Below, piece after piece: positions 8,439-16,396 of a stretch of DNA of 64,000 nucleotides. Numbering within the stretch: the first letter of the stretch is position 1; each line of letters opens with the position of its first letter. Both the position numbers and the translations under genes were made by a program. The DNA comes from Thiobaca trueperi (GTDB lineage Bacteria > Pseudomonadota > Gammaproteobacteria > Chromatiales > Chromatiaceae), in the NCBI RefSeq assembly GCF_004342175.1, contig NZ_SMAO01000006.1:62001-126000 (forward strand), written 5' to 3'. Under the pieces are notes generated by a model. That model ran no database searches and had not been told where the DNA came from. It worked only from the letters and a program-made list of their open reading frames with translations.

Positions 8439-8606
8439 TCAAAAGGTCGTGTTGTTCCAGTCGAACAGATGCGGAAGTGGAGCGGAAAACCCGATGTAGA
8501 GCCGCTCGGCTGGGACGGCCAGCGTTTCGGCCAGCAGACCACAGAGCACACGCGAGCACTCGGGCAGATTCAGGTTCTTGAGTTCCAGACGAACAGATCG
8601 AGGCGG
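8439..8606 (-). pseudogene. C-terminal remnant of a MIF-family tautomerase
   Basis: On the minus strand, one frame in the gap between the CoA ligase and the nucleotidyltransferase gene reads LNLPECSRVLCGLLAETL, VPAERLYIGFSAPLPHLF and DWNNTTF before a stop at 8439-8441. This matches the C-terminal half of MIF/phenylpyruvate tautomerase-like proteins (consensus PADRVYIEF...GWNGSTF). The frame is closed upstream by a stop at 8607-8609 and lacks the N-terminal half with catalytic Pro1, so this is a truncated relic of about 50 residues. The neighbouring gene starts immediately beyond it. Confidence 0.7.
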
Positions 8607-8609
8607 TCA

Positions 8610-9458
8610 ATGACGAGCAGCGTGCGCTCCGATTCTGAGTCCGACGTTCTCAGTGCAACGGCGATTGAACCAGTCATCCACACCGAGATCCTTGCCCGTC
8701 TGGCAGGCATCGAGGCCGCCCAAGGGGTACGGATCCTCTACGCCTGTGAATCGGGCAGCCGTGCCTGGGGCTTTGCCTCGCCGGACAGCGACTACGACGT
8801 GCGCTTTCTCTACGTCCATCCGCTGGCGTGGTATCTGCGCGTCCATCCCGCGCGCGATGTGATCGAGCAACCGATTGCGGATGACCTGGACATCAACGGC
8901 TGGGAGCTGCGCAAGGCGCTGGGGTTGCTGCACAAGGGCAACGCCACCCTGATCGAATGGCTGGACTCGCCGATCATCTACCGTGCCGATCCGGTGTTTC
9001 TGGCGTCGCTGCGGGACGTGGCCCGACGGCTGCACCGGCCCGAACGGTCGTTTTATCATTACCTCCACATGGCACGCGGCAATGCCCGCGCCTACCTGTC
9101 CGGCGAGCGGGTGCGGCTCAAGAAATATCTCTATGTGCTGCGCCCGCTGCTGGCGACGCGCTGGATCGAACAGGGACGCGGTCCGGCGCCGATGCGCTTC
9201 GAGACCCTGGTCGAAACGCTGGTGGAGGATCCGGCGCTGCGTGCCGCCATCGATGCCCTGCTGATCCACAAGCGCACGGCTGGCGAGGCCGAGCAGGGCG
9301 TGCCCAGTCCCGTTCTCAATGACTTCATCGCGCGCGAGCTGGACCGGCTGGAGGCGGTGACGCTGACCGCGACGCCACCGCTTGCCACCACGGAACTGGA
9401 TCGGCTGTTGTGCGAGACGGTCTGCCGGTGCGCAGAGCCGGCGGCGCTGACCGTCTGA
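8610..9458 (+). CDS. RlaP/YcgL-like predicted nucleotidyltransferase (PF10127 type)
   Basis: The 282-residue protein has a polymerase-beta-like nucleotidyltransferase core: ACESGSRAWGFASPDSDYDV gives the GS helix and the two metal-binding aspartates (DSDYD). The later part (RSFYHYLHMARGNARAYL, KKYLYVLRPLLATRW) is typical of the COG3541/RlaP family, some members of which accompany RNA-repair ligases. No RNA ligase gene is adjacent here. GAGG at about 8599-8602 precedes the ATG by 7 bases; the frame opens further upstream, but that part overlaps the tautomerase relic and is not conserved. Confidence 0.8.
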   Translation: MTSSVRSDSESDVLSATAIEPVIHTEILARLAGIEAAQGVRILYACESGSRAWGFASPDSDYDVRFLYVHPLAWYLRVHPARDVIEQPIADDLDINGWELRKALGLLHKGNATLIEWLDSPIIYRADPVFLASLRDVARRLHRPERSFYHYLHMARGNARAYLSGERVRLKKYLYVLRPLLATRWIEQGRGPAPMRFETLVETLVEDPALRAAIDALLIHKRTAGEAEQGVPSPVLNDFIARELDRLEAVTLTATPPLATTELDRLLCETVCRCAEPAALTV

Positions 9459-9471
9459 CCGGGCGGTCGCC

Positions 9472-9936
9472 TCAGCGATAGAACAGCGACACGATGGTGA
9501 ATCCCGCCTGCCCATCCGCTCCCGGTGCGTAATGGAGCGAAGCCGTCCGATACGCGGCCCATTCCCAGCCATAGACGGCGTGTTTGGGATCGCTGGCCTG
9601 GGGCGACCCGAGCACCCGCGCGACGGCGGGCAGGATCTGGCGGGTTTGATCCGGGCCGGGGATCTGGAGCAGGAGCGAGGCCACGCGGGAACTGTTCGGA
9701 TGCGTTTCGACCGTGATGCGGATGCCCCGGTACTCGCCCTCGAAATAGGCGCAATCGGCGTTGATCGACGCAACCCGGCGCAAATCGTCCCGCTGCGGCA
9801 CCGGCTCATCCTGACGGATGTCGCGCAGGATCTGTTCGACATCGGCGGCGGGATCAGCCATGGCAGCCAGGGGCGCGAGGCAGCACAGAGCCAGCATGAG
9901 CAGAATGTGGCGTGCGGTCATGGCGGCTGGTTTCAT
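9472..9936 (-). CDS. Secreted protein of unknown function
   Basis: The 154-residue product has an N-terminal signal peptide (hydrophobic core ILLMLALCCLAPLAAMA, likely cleaved after AMA), so it is probably periplasmic. The mature part is a mixed alpha/beta sequence ending AGFTIVSLFYR with no motif I recognise. Its start overlaps the stop of the DUF2939 gene by 4 bases (ATGA), which supports the ATG at 9936 and a shared operon. Function unknown. Confidence 0.6.
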   Translation of the reverse strand: MKPAAMTARHILLMLALCCLAPLAAMADPAADVEQILRDIRQDEPVPQRDDLRRVASINADCAYFEGEYRGIRITVETHPNSSRVASLLLQIPGPDQTRQILPAVARVLGSPQASDPKHAVYGWEWAAYRTASLHYAPGADGQAGFTIVSLFYR

Positions 9937-10493
9937 GGTGCAGCGGGCTTCGTCTCATCGAGCGGCAGGATCACGTTGACCAGTTTCCAGGACAGTCCAT
10001 CGCGTTGCAGCACGAAGCGCGTCTCCTGGCCGTCATCGCCCGGCACCCACACCGAAAACCGACTCAGTGAATCGTAGCGGTAGCGGGCATCCTGGAAGAG
10101 ATCCCGTTGCGGCTCCTGTTCCGGTTGCGGGCGGGACTTCGCGCGCGGCGGGGAGCCGATGGACGGGCGTTCACCTTCCATCAGGCTCGCCAGACCGGCG
10201 GGCGTGATGAAGGAATCCACCAGGCCATCGACCAGGGTGGACGCCAGACCCGCCGCCAGTGCCCCGAAGGGATTCTCGTCCAGTTCCTCGGCGGCGCTCT
10301 TGACGATCCTGACCTTGATCTGATCCTTGAGATTTTGACGCAGGGTCGGGAAATCGACCCGCTCGGCGAGCCGTTCCGAATCCTTGTTCTCGATCCCCTG
10401 TCTGATGTCGGCCACCGCGAGATAGGGTCCGGCACCGACCCAGGCGGTCAGCAGCAGGGCCGCGAGACCGATCATCCATCCGACTGTTTTCAT
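9933..10493 (-). CDS. DUF2939 domain-containing protein
   Basis: The 186-residue product has one N-terminal hydrophobic segment (WMIGLAALLLTAWVGAGPYLA), then the DUF2939 pattern in which the chain describes a residue pair acting as in VDFPTLRQNLKDQI, and an Ala/Gly-rich LAAGLASTLVDGLVDSFI segment. It is likely a membrane-anchored periplasmic protein of unknown role. It is probably co-transcribed with the secreted protein downstream (4-base overlap). A paralogue with the same domain lies at 38095-38631. Confidence 0.75.
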   Translation of the reverse strand: MKTVGWMIGLAALLLTAWVGAGPYLAVADIRQGIENKDSERLAERVDFPTLRQNLKDQIKVRIVKSAAEELDENPFGALAAGLASTLVDGLVDSFITPAGLASLMEGERPSIGSPPRAKSRPQPEQEPQRDLFQDARYRYDSLSRFSVWVPGDDGQETRFVLQRDGLSWKLVNVILPLDETKPAAP

Positions 10494-10509
10494 GTGGTGC
10501 TCCTGAAGT

Positions 10510-10992
10510 TCAGACGGCCATGCTCACCAGCGCTGGCTGGAGCACGCGCAGCAGATCCGCCGTCGCCATTGAAATGATGTAGCCACGCTTGCCGCCGTTG
10601 ATGTAGAGACGCGGTAACTCAGCAATGCCCTGTTCACAATAGACCGGCATGGTGCGGCGCGTGCCGAAGGGCGAGGTGCCCCCGACCTGATAGCCCGAAT
10701 GCCGGTCGGCGACCTTGGGATCGCAGGGCGCGATCCGCTTGGCACCGATGGCACGGGCGAGCGCCTGGGTCGAGACCTGACGATCACCGTGCATGAGCAC
10801 CAGCATGGGTTGCCGCTGCTCGTCCTCCATCACGAGGGTTTTGATCACCAGATGCTCATCGACCCCGATCTCACGCGCGAACTGGGCCGTGCCGCCGCCC
10901 GCGACATAGGTATAGGGATGGCCCGCGAAGGCCACGCCAGCGGCGCGCAGCACGCGCACGGCCTGAGTGACGGGTTCTTTGGCTGGTTTCAT
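10510..10992 (-). CDS. ybaK: Cys-tRNA(Pro)/Cys-tRNA(Cys) deacylase YbaK/EbsC
   Basis: The 160-residue protein matches YbaK (159 residues in E. coli). It edits Cys-tRNA(Pro) in trans, protecting against prolyl-tRNA synthetase misacylation. Visible family features are HPYTYVAGGGTAQFAREIGV, the conserved lysine in VIKTLVMEDE, and the loop GYQVGGTSPFGTRRTMPVYC. It lies between the exonuclease gene (9 bases away) and the DUF2939 gene (16 bases), all on the minus strand. Confidence 0.92.
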   Translation of the reverse strand: MKPAKEPVTQAVRVLRAAGVAFAGHPYTYVAGGGTAQFAREIGVDEHLVIKTLVMEDEQRQPMLVLMHGDRQVSTQALARAIGAKRIAPCDPKVADRHSGYQVGGTSPFGTRRTMPVYCEQGIAELPRLYINGGKRGYIISMATADLLRVLQPALVSMAV

Positions 10993-11001
10993 GCCGGCAT
11001 T

Positions 11002-11637
11002 CTATACCTTGATCATGCCCATTTTTCGCTCTCTCAGGTGCCGCTCCACACACCCCTGAAGTCCGCCTGCGGACGCCCGCTGAATCCGCCCCAGCAGCTC
11101 ATGCGTCACCGAGTCCAGCCCGAAGCGGCGCATCAGTTCGCGCTCCAGATGCAGCGTCAGATGTGCGGCCATTTCAGCATCGGCCAGGGCGCGGTGAGCC
11201 CGCGCAGCGGTCGGCAATCCCGCCATCGCGACCAGATTCCCCAGCTTGTAACTCGCCGCCTGTGGCATCAGGCGCTTGGCAACCAGCATCGAACAGACGA
11301 AGGACTGGTGGCGCTGGCGACCGATCCGGCGCAACTCCGCATCCCAGAAACGGCTGTCGAAGGCGGCATTGTGGGCCACCAGCGGGATGGTGCCGACAAA
11401 ATCGGCGACCTCGGCCATGACCCGTTCGGCGGGTGGCGCCTGACGCACCATCGACGTGCTGATGCCGGTCAGTTGGGTGATGAAGGGCGGAATCGAGAGT
11501 CCGGCGTTCATCAGGCTTTGATAGCGATCCACGATCTGACCATCACGGAGCAGGACGGCGGCAATCTCGGTCGCGCGGTCGCCGCGTGCGGGGGAGAGCC
11601 CGGTGGTCTCGAAATCAATGACGGCGATGGTGTTCAC
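11002..11637 (-). CDS. DEDDh 3'-5' exonuclease (DnaQ/PolC-epsilon like)
   Basis: The 211-residue protein contains the DEDDh exonuclease motifs: ExoI VIDFETTGLSP (DxE), ExoII LVAHNAAFDSRF (D) and ExoIII HRALADAEMAAHL (HxxxxD). It resembles stand-alone epsilon-type nucleases that trim single-stranded 3' ends in repair. Its start is 75 bases from cas1 on the opposite strand, sharing the divergent control region. DnaQ-family exonucleases are known to trim prespacers in other class 1 CRISPR systems, so a role in spacer integration is possible, but position alone is weak evidence; a housekeeping role is equally likely. Confidence 0.88.
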   Translation of the reverse strand: MNTIAVIDFETTGLSPARGDRATEIAAVLLRDGQIVDRYQSLMNAGLSIPPFITQLTGISTSMVRQAPPAERVMAEVADFVGTIPLVAHNAAFDSRFWDAELRRIGRQRHQSFVCSMLVAKRLMPQAASYKLGNLVAMAGLPTAARAHRALADAEMAAHLTLHLERELMRRFGLDSVTHELLGRIQRASAGGLQGCVERHLRERKMGMIKV

Positions 11638-11667
11638 GTTTCGCTGGCTGTTGCTTTATGTGTAATT

Positions 11668-11692
11668 TATATTCCGATAACAGACTGTTATC
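11668..11692 (+). promoter_or_regulatory. Candidate cas operon promoter with operator-like palindrome
   Basis: A TATATT hexamer at 11668-11673 is a plausible -10 element for cas1; the corresponding -35 (TGGCTG, 17 bases upstream) is weak. Immediately downstream, 11676-11692 is a perfect inverted repeat, GATAACA-GAC-TGTTATC, overlapping the expected transcription start. A repressor bound there would block cas transcription. It is not a LexA or FNR consensus, and the regulator is unknown. The cas1 ATG is 21 bases beyond the palindrome. Confidence 0.45.
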
Positions 11693-11712
11693 AACCTTTG
11701 CCGGGAACGGAC

Positions 11713-12690
11713 ATGGACGATTTTTCTCCCTCAGACCTCAAGACCATTCTTCACTCCAAGCGGGCCAACCTCTATTACCTGGAACACTGCCGTGTTCTGG
11801 TCAATGGCGGACGGGTTGAATATGTGACCGATGAAGGGAAGCGTTCGCTCTATTGGAACATCCCCATCGCCAACACGACCTGTCTGCTGCTTGGAACCGG
11901 AACCTCAATCACCCAGGCCGCCATGCGTGAGCTGGCGAAGGCTGGTGTTCTGGTCGGCTTCAGCGGTGGCGGGGGCACGCCCTTGTTCGCGGCGACCGAG
12001 CGTGATACCGATATTCTTTGGTTTTCACCTCAAAGTGAATACCGTCCCACCGAATATCTGCAAGCCTGGGTGCGGTTCTGGTTCGAGGATGCCAGACGCC
12101 TCGACGCCGCAAAAAGGATTCAGCGTCTGCGACTTGGCTTCGTCCGTGAGCAGTGGCTGAAAGCGCGCATCCTGACCGAGCGTGGCTTCACGATCGATCA
12201 CAGCCATTTGGACGCCCTGCTCCAGCAGTCGCTTGAAGGGGTGGACGCGGCGGCTGATGTCAATGCCCTGCTGACCGCAGAGGCGCGCTTGACCAAGCAA
12301 CTCTTCAAGCTGGCCGCCCAGGCGGTGAGTTACGGCGACTTCGTGCGCGCCAAGCGGGGATCGGGGACGGATCCCGCCAATCGCTTTCTCGACCACGGAA
12401 ACTATCTCGCCTATGGTCTGGCGGCGACAGCGACCTGGGTGCTCGGCCTCCCGCACGGATTGGCGGTTCTCCACGGCAAGACCCGCCGCGGCGGTCTGGT
12501 GTTCGATACGGCGGATCTGGTCAAGGACGCGCTGATTCTGCCCCAGGCATTCCTGTCCGCCATGCAGGGAGATGATGAACAGACCTTCCGTCAATCCTGC
12601 ATCGAATCGCTGACGCGCGCCGAAGCGCTCGATTTCATGATCGATTCGCTCAAAGCCATTGCGCATGATCTGGGGAGCGAGACGGCATGA
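11713..12690 (+). CDS. cas1: CRISPR-associated endonuclease Cas1, type I-F
   Basis: The 325-residue protein has the type I-F Cas1 length and sequence. It is the integrase that, with Cas2, inserts spacers at the leader end of the array. The N-terminal beta domain includes RANLYYLEHCRVLVNGGRVE; the helical catalytic domain carries the metal ligands Glu (LTAEARLTKQLFKLA), His (LPHGLAVLHGKTRRGG) and Asp in LVFDTADLVKD. The ATG at 11713 is the natural start; the same frame runs open for 1 kb upstream only because it is antisense to the exonuclease and ybaK genes. Its stop overlaps the cas2-3 ATG by 4 bases. Confidence 0.96.
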   Translation: MDDFSPSDLKTILHSKRANLYYLEHCRVLVNGGRVEYVTDEGKRSLYWNIPIANTTCLLLGTGTSITQAAMRELAKAGVLVGFSGGGGTPLFAATERDTDILWFSPQSEYRPTEYLQAWVRFWFEDARRLDAAKRIQRLRLGFVREQWLKARILTERGFTIDHSHLDALLQQSLEGVDAAADVNALLTAEARLTKQLFKLAAQAVSYGDFVRAKRGSGTDPANRFLDHGNYLAYGLAATATWVLGLPHGLAVLHGKTRRGGLVFDTADLVKDALILPQAFLSAMQGDDEQTFRQSCIESLTRAEALDFMIDSLKAIAHDLGSETA

Positions 12691-15600
12691 ATATCCTGCT
12701 GGTCTCGCAATGCACCAAGAACGCACTCACCGAAACCCGCCGTATCCTCGATCAGTTCGCCGAGCGACGCGGCGACCGGGTCTGGCAGACGCCCATCACT
12801 CAGCAGGGTCTGGATACCCTGTATCGCCTGCTACGCAAGACCGCCCGCAAGAATACGGCGGTCGCCTGCCACTGGATTCGCGGCAAGGATCACAGCGAGC
12901 TGATGTGGATCGTCGGCGATGCGCGGCGTTTCAATGCGCAGGGGGCCACGCCGACCAATAGCACTGAGCGCGATGTTTTGCGCAGTGAAGACGAGAACGA
13001 CTGGCATACCGGCGAGCTGATCCGTGTGTTGGTTGATTTGGCTGGATTGCTGCACGACCTCGGCAAAGCAATCGATGCCTTTCAGATGCGACTGGATGGC
13101 CGGTTGGCCGGGCGTAACCGGATTCGGCATGAGTGGGTGTCGGCACGTCTGTTCGAGGCGTTTGTGGGCGATGACGATGACGCCGCCTGGCTGGCCCGTC
13201 TGGCGGCGCCGACCGAGGCCGACAACGCCCGCTGGCTGAGGCAACTGCGCAAGGATGGGCTGGACGGCTCGTTTGATTCGCCGTTCAAGACCCTGAGCCG
13301 GGCGCCGCTCGCGCAGGCGCTGGTCTGGCTCGTCGTGACACACCACCGCCTCCCCGAGCTTCCGCGCGAGGCGGTCTTTCAGATGTCGTCGCTATCCGGT
13401 CTCCTGACGCAGATCCAGCCAGCCTGGAATGAACGCGCCTTTGACGCATCGGATCGTGAGGCGTTGCGTCCGTACTGGCGCTTTTCGCACGGTCTGCCTG
13501 TCGCCACCGATGCCTGGCGTCAACGCGCCAGCCGGATGGCGCGCCGCCTGCTGCCTTTCGCGTCTTCGGGCGCGGGCGCAACCTCCGTACTGGACAACCC
13601 CTTTGTGATGCACTTGGCTCGGTTGAGCCTGATGCTCGCGGATCATCACTATTCCAGCCTTGAGGGCGCGCACGCTGAACGGGTCAAGGTCACGCCTGGC
13701 AGTCCACTGCTGGCGAATACTTGTCGCAAGGGTGGCGAACCCAATCAATCATTGGACGAGCACCTGATTGGCGTCGCCCAACACGGCGCTGAGATCGCTC
13801 GCTTCCTGCCCCGCTTTGAACAGCATCTGCCGCGTCTCGGTCGGCGCAAACGCCTGATTCAGCGCGTTCGGCACGAGCGCTTTCGCTGGCAGGACAGGTC
13901 ATCCGATCTGGCTGTCGGGATGCGCGAACGCTCACGCGAGCATGGCGCATTCATCGTCAATATGGCCTCGACCGGCTGCGGCAAGACGCTCGGCAACGCC
14001 CGCATCATGTACGCGCTGGCCGATCCCGCTCAGGGCATGCGCTGCGCCTTCGCCATGGGATTGCGCACCTTGACGCTGCAAACCGGCAGGGCTTTTCGTG
14101 ACAGGCTGGGTCTGAATGATGACGACCTCGCCATCCGCGTCGGGGGCTCGGCCAGCCGGGCGCTTTTCGAGCACTATGAAGCCCAAGCCGAGGCGACCGG
14201 CTCTGCCTCGCGGCAGGCGTTGTTGGACGAAGATACCCATGTACTCTACGAAGGCCAGATCGATCAGCATCCTCTGTTACGCCGCGCAGTGGCTGATCCG
14301 AACGTGCGCAAGCTGCTGCTCGCGCCGCTGCTGGTTTGCACCATCGACCATCTGACCCCGGCCACCGAGAGCCAGCGCGGCGGTCGGCAGATCGCGCCGA
14401 TGCTGCGCCTGATGAGCGGCGATCTCGTTTTGGACGAGCCTGACGATTTCGATCTGGCCGATCTGCCTGCGCTGACTCGCCTTGTACATTGGGCTGGGTT
14501 GCTCGGGGCGCGCGTGCTGATCTCATCGGCCACCTTGCCGCCCGCCCTGGTGCAGGGTCTGTTCGAGGCGTACCGCAACGGCCGCCAACACTTTCAACGC
14601 AACCGTGCCGCGCGTCCTTCTGGCGCCGAGACGCCACCCGCGATCTGCTGCGCCTGGGTGGATGAGTTCCATCAACAGGTCCAGGATTGTCCGGACGCCG
14701 CCAATTTTGCGCAGACTCACGAGCAATTCGCACGGCGTCGTCACGGCGATCTCGCCCACTTGGCGACCGAGCCCCGCCGCCGTGCGGCGGTGCGGCCCGT
14801 GCAGGGATTGCAGGGTATCCGCTCCATACCGCTGCTGGCTCAAGCCTTCGCGCCTCAGGTGTTATCAGCCGCAATCAGTCTGCATCGCGACCATCACAGC
14901 GTGGATCCACAAACCCGGAAGCGCGTCAGCTTCGGTCTGGTGCGCATCGCGAATATCGAGCCCTTATACGAAGTCGCCCTGGCGCTGTTTCAGCAGACCC
15001 CGCCTGATGGCATGCGCATTCATCTGTGCGTCTACCACGCACGCCATCCATTGCTGATCCGCTCGGCGATTGAGGCGCAACTGGACCAGGCACTTCAACG
15101 CCACGAACCCGATGCGGTGTTTTTGCTTCCAGACATCCGCCAGCGACTGGACGCTTCGCCCGAGACCGACCATCTGTTCATCGTGCTCGGATCGCCTGTT
15201 ACCGAGGTCGGTCGCGATCACGATTACGACTGGGCGGTGGTGGAGCCGTCCTCAATGCGCTCGCTGATTCAACTGGCTGGGCGAGTGCGCCGTCACCGGG
15301 CGGGGCCGGTCACTTCGCCCAACATCCTGGTCTTCAGCCACAACCTCCGCCATTTCCGCCAGCCCGGCCAGGCTGCGTTCTGTAAACCCGGCTTTGAAAC
15401 GGACGACGGCGCCTTTCATCTGTCGTCGCACGATTTGCGAGCGTTAATGGCCGCTGAGGAGATCGAGGTCATCGACGCCCGACCACGCATCGTCTCGTCT
15501 GAACCATCCGCGCTTTGCCCGCGAGAGCGATTGGTCGATCTGGAGCATGCGCGCATGCTCGACACGATGCTGCCCCAGCAGCAGGCATCCGCCTCGAAAC

Positions 15601-16070
15601 CCTTGGGTAGCCGCGCCCGTGCTGCGGCGGCGACAGCGGCTGCCAAGCCCACGCTGAACGCTAGCACCTGGTGGCATCAGGCTCCACGCGACGCCTTGCT
15701 GACCGCCGTGCTGCAACAGAAACAGCCGTTCCGCAAGGAACCCTTTCCGCGCGACGTGACGCTGATCCTGCTGCCGGATGAGGACGAGGAAAACGCCTTG
15801 TTACATAGAGTGGTAGACGAAAAAATCCGGCTAAGGACACTCTACGAACCGAATGAAATGCGATGTGAGCACCTGCCCGACACACTGGTCCAGGGTGATC
15901 GTATCGAGCCATGGGGGATAACCGACTACATGGCAGCACTGTCGGCCTTGGCATCTGAACTGGACATGCCGCTTGCCACCTGCGCGGAGCGGTTCGGCAC
16001 TGTGACCGTGCGACCGAATGACAACGGCTGGCGTTATCATCCGGCCTTGGGGTTTGCACAAAAGAGGTGA
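12687..16070 (+). CDS. cas3f: Cas2-Cas3 fusion, type I-F (nuclease-helicase)
   Basis: The 1127-residue protein joins a Cas2 domain (about residues 1-90, MNILLVSQCTKNALTETRR) to Cas3. The HD nuclease shows LLHDLGKA near residue 120, RHEWVSARLFEAF and VVTHHRLPELP. The superfamily 2 helicase shows Walker A STGCGKTLGNARIM near residue 430, a DExD motif VLDEPDDFD near 582 and SSATLPP near 613. The fusion defines type I-F: Cas2-3 forms the adaptation complex with Cas1 and degrades DNA recruited by Cascade. It is slightly longer than the P. aeruginosa PA14 protein. A 4-base overlap couples it to cas1. Confidence 0.96.
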   Translation: MNILLVSQCTKNALTETRRILDQFAERRGDRVWQTPITQQGLDTLYRLLRKTARKNTAVACHWIRGKDHSELMWIVGDARRFNAQGATPTNSTERDVLRSEDENDWHTGELIRVLVDLAGLLHDLGKAIDAFQMRLDGRLAGRNRIRHEWVSARLFEAFVGDDDDAAWLARLAAPTEADNARWLRQLRKDGLDGSFDSPFKTLSRAPLAQALVWLVVTHHRLPELPREAVFQMSSLSGLLTQIQPAWNERAFDASDREALRPYWRFSHGLPVATDAWRQRASRMARRLLPFASSGAGATSVLDNPFVMHLARLSLMLADHHYSSLEGAHAERVKVTPGSPLLANTCRKGGEPNQSLDEHLIGVAQHGAEIARFLPRFEQHLPRLGRRKRLIQRVRHERFRWQDRSSDLAVGMRERSREHGAFIVNMASTGCGKTLGNARIMYALADPAQGMRCAFAMGLRTLTLQTGRAFRDRLGLNDDDLAIRVGGSASRALFEHYEAQAEATGSASRQALLDEDTHVLYEGQIDQHPLLRRAVADPNVRKLLLAPLLVCTIDHLTPATESQRGGRQIAPMLRLMSGDLVLDEPDDFDLADLPALTRLVHWAGLLGARVLISSATLPPALVQGLFEAYRNGRQHFQRNRAARPSGAETPPAICCAWVDEFHQQVQDCPDAANFAQTHEQFARRRHGDLAHLATEPRRRAAVRPVQGLQGIRSIPLLAQAFAPQVLSAAISLHRDHHSVDPQTRKRVSFGLVRIANIEPLYEVALALFQQTPPDGMRIHLCVYHARHPLLIRSAIEAQLDQALQRHEPDAVFLLPDIRQRLDASPETDHLFIVLGSPVTEVGRDHDYDWAVVEPSSMRSLIQLAGRVRRHRAGPVTSPNILVFSHNLRHFRQPGQAAFCKPGFETDDGAFHLSSHDLRALMAAEEIEVIDARPRIVSSEPSALCPRERLVDLEHARMLDTMLPQQQASASKPLGSRARAAAATAAAKPTLNASTWWHQAPRDALLTAVLQQKQPFRKEPFPRDVTLILLPDEDEENALLHRVVDEKIRLRTLYEPNEMRCEHLPDTLVQGDRIEPWGITDYMAALSALASELDMPLATCAERFGTVTVRPNDNGWRYHPALGFAQKR

Positions 16071-16077
16071 ACGCAAT

Positions 16078-16183
16078 GTTTCAATCCGCGCCCGACCAGG
16101 CCGGGCGAAACCGCACGGAAAAGGTTACGCCTTTCCCGTGCGCCATTATCTCCCTCAAGGGGGAGGTTTCAACCAGGGAATTT
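16078..16183 (+). repeat. Tandem hairpins with an orphan CRISPR-repeat-like sequence
   Basis: The 116-base gap between cas2-3 and the antitoxin holds three consecutive inverted repeats. The first, 16078-16111, begins GTTTCAATCCGCGCCCG and ends CGGGCGAAAC, resembling reversed type I-C/III CRISPR repeats rather than the I-F repeat. The second, 16112-16142, is a 13-base-pair stem with one mismatch. The third, 16150-16165, is CTCCC/GGGAG followed by GTTTCAACCAGGGAATTT; this third part recurs at 49572-49607 on the minus strand. No second full CRISPR-like repeat follows, so this is not an array. Confidence 0.55.
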
Positions 16184-16186
16184 TCG

Positions 16187-16396
16187 ATGAATGCCATCCG
16201 CCAGATCTTCGACGATGCCTCCGAGCAGTTGCGAATCGACCTTCCCCCTGAGCTTCACCATCGCCGCGTGGAGGTCATCATCCTGCCGCTCGACGAGCCT
16301 ATCGCGCCGCGCAAGGAAACGGGAGGTCCGCGCTATCGGACCTTCAGGGTCGATGAGCGGGTGATCCTTGACCGGGATGCACTGCATGAGCGGTGA
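16187..16396 (+). CDS. Putative antitoxin of a PIN-toxin module within the cas operon
   Basis: The 69-residue product (MNAIRQIFDDASEQLRI, then LPPELHHRRVEVIILPLDEP) resembles small VapB-like/DUF2281-type antitoxins, which pair an N-terminal DNA-binding or dimerisation part with a C-terminal toxin-neutralising tail. An open frame with a GTG start at 16067 exists, but it would translate the upstream hairpins, so the ATG at 16187 is preferred. Its end overlaps the toxin start by 11 bases, the classical arrangement for translational coupling. It interrupts the usual cas2-3/cas8f junction. Confidence 0.65.
   Translation: MNAIRQIFDDASEQLRIDLPPELHHRRVEVIILPLDEPIAPRKETGGPRYRTFRVDERVILDRDALHER

Noticed and set aside
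10699-11712. A plus-strand open frame running into cas1 that would add over 330 residues
   Set aside because: It is antisense to ybaK and the exonuclease gene; Cas1 homology begins only at the ATG at 11713.
16078-16183. A mini CRISPR array of another class
   Set aside because: Only one full repeat-like unit exists; the second GTTTCAA segment diverges after nine bases and recurs elsewhere as part of a different repeat.
16067-16186. GTG start extending the antitoxin by 40 residues
   Set aside because: The extra part translates the hairpin repeats; family-like sequence starts at the ATG at 16187.
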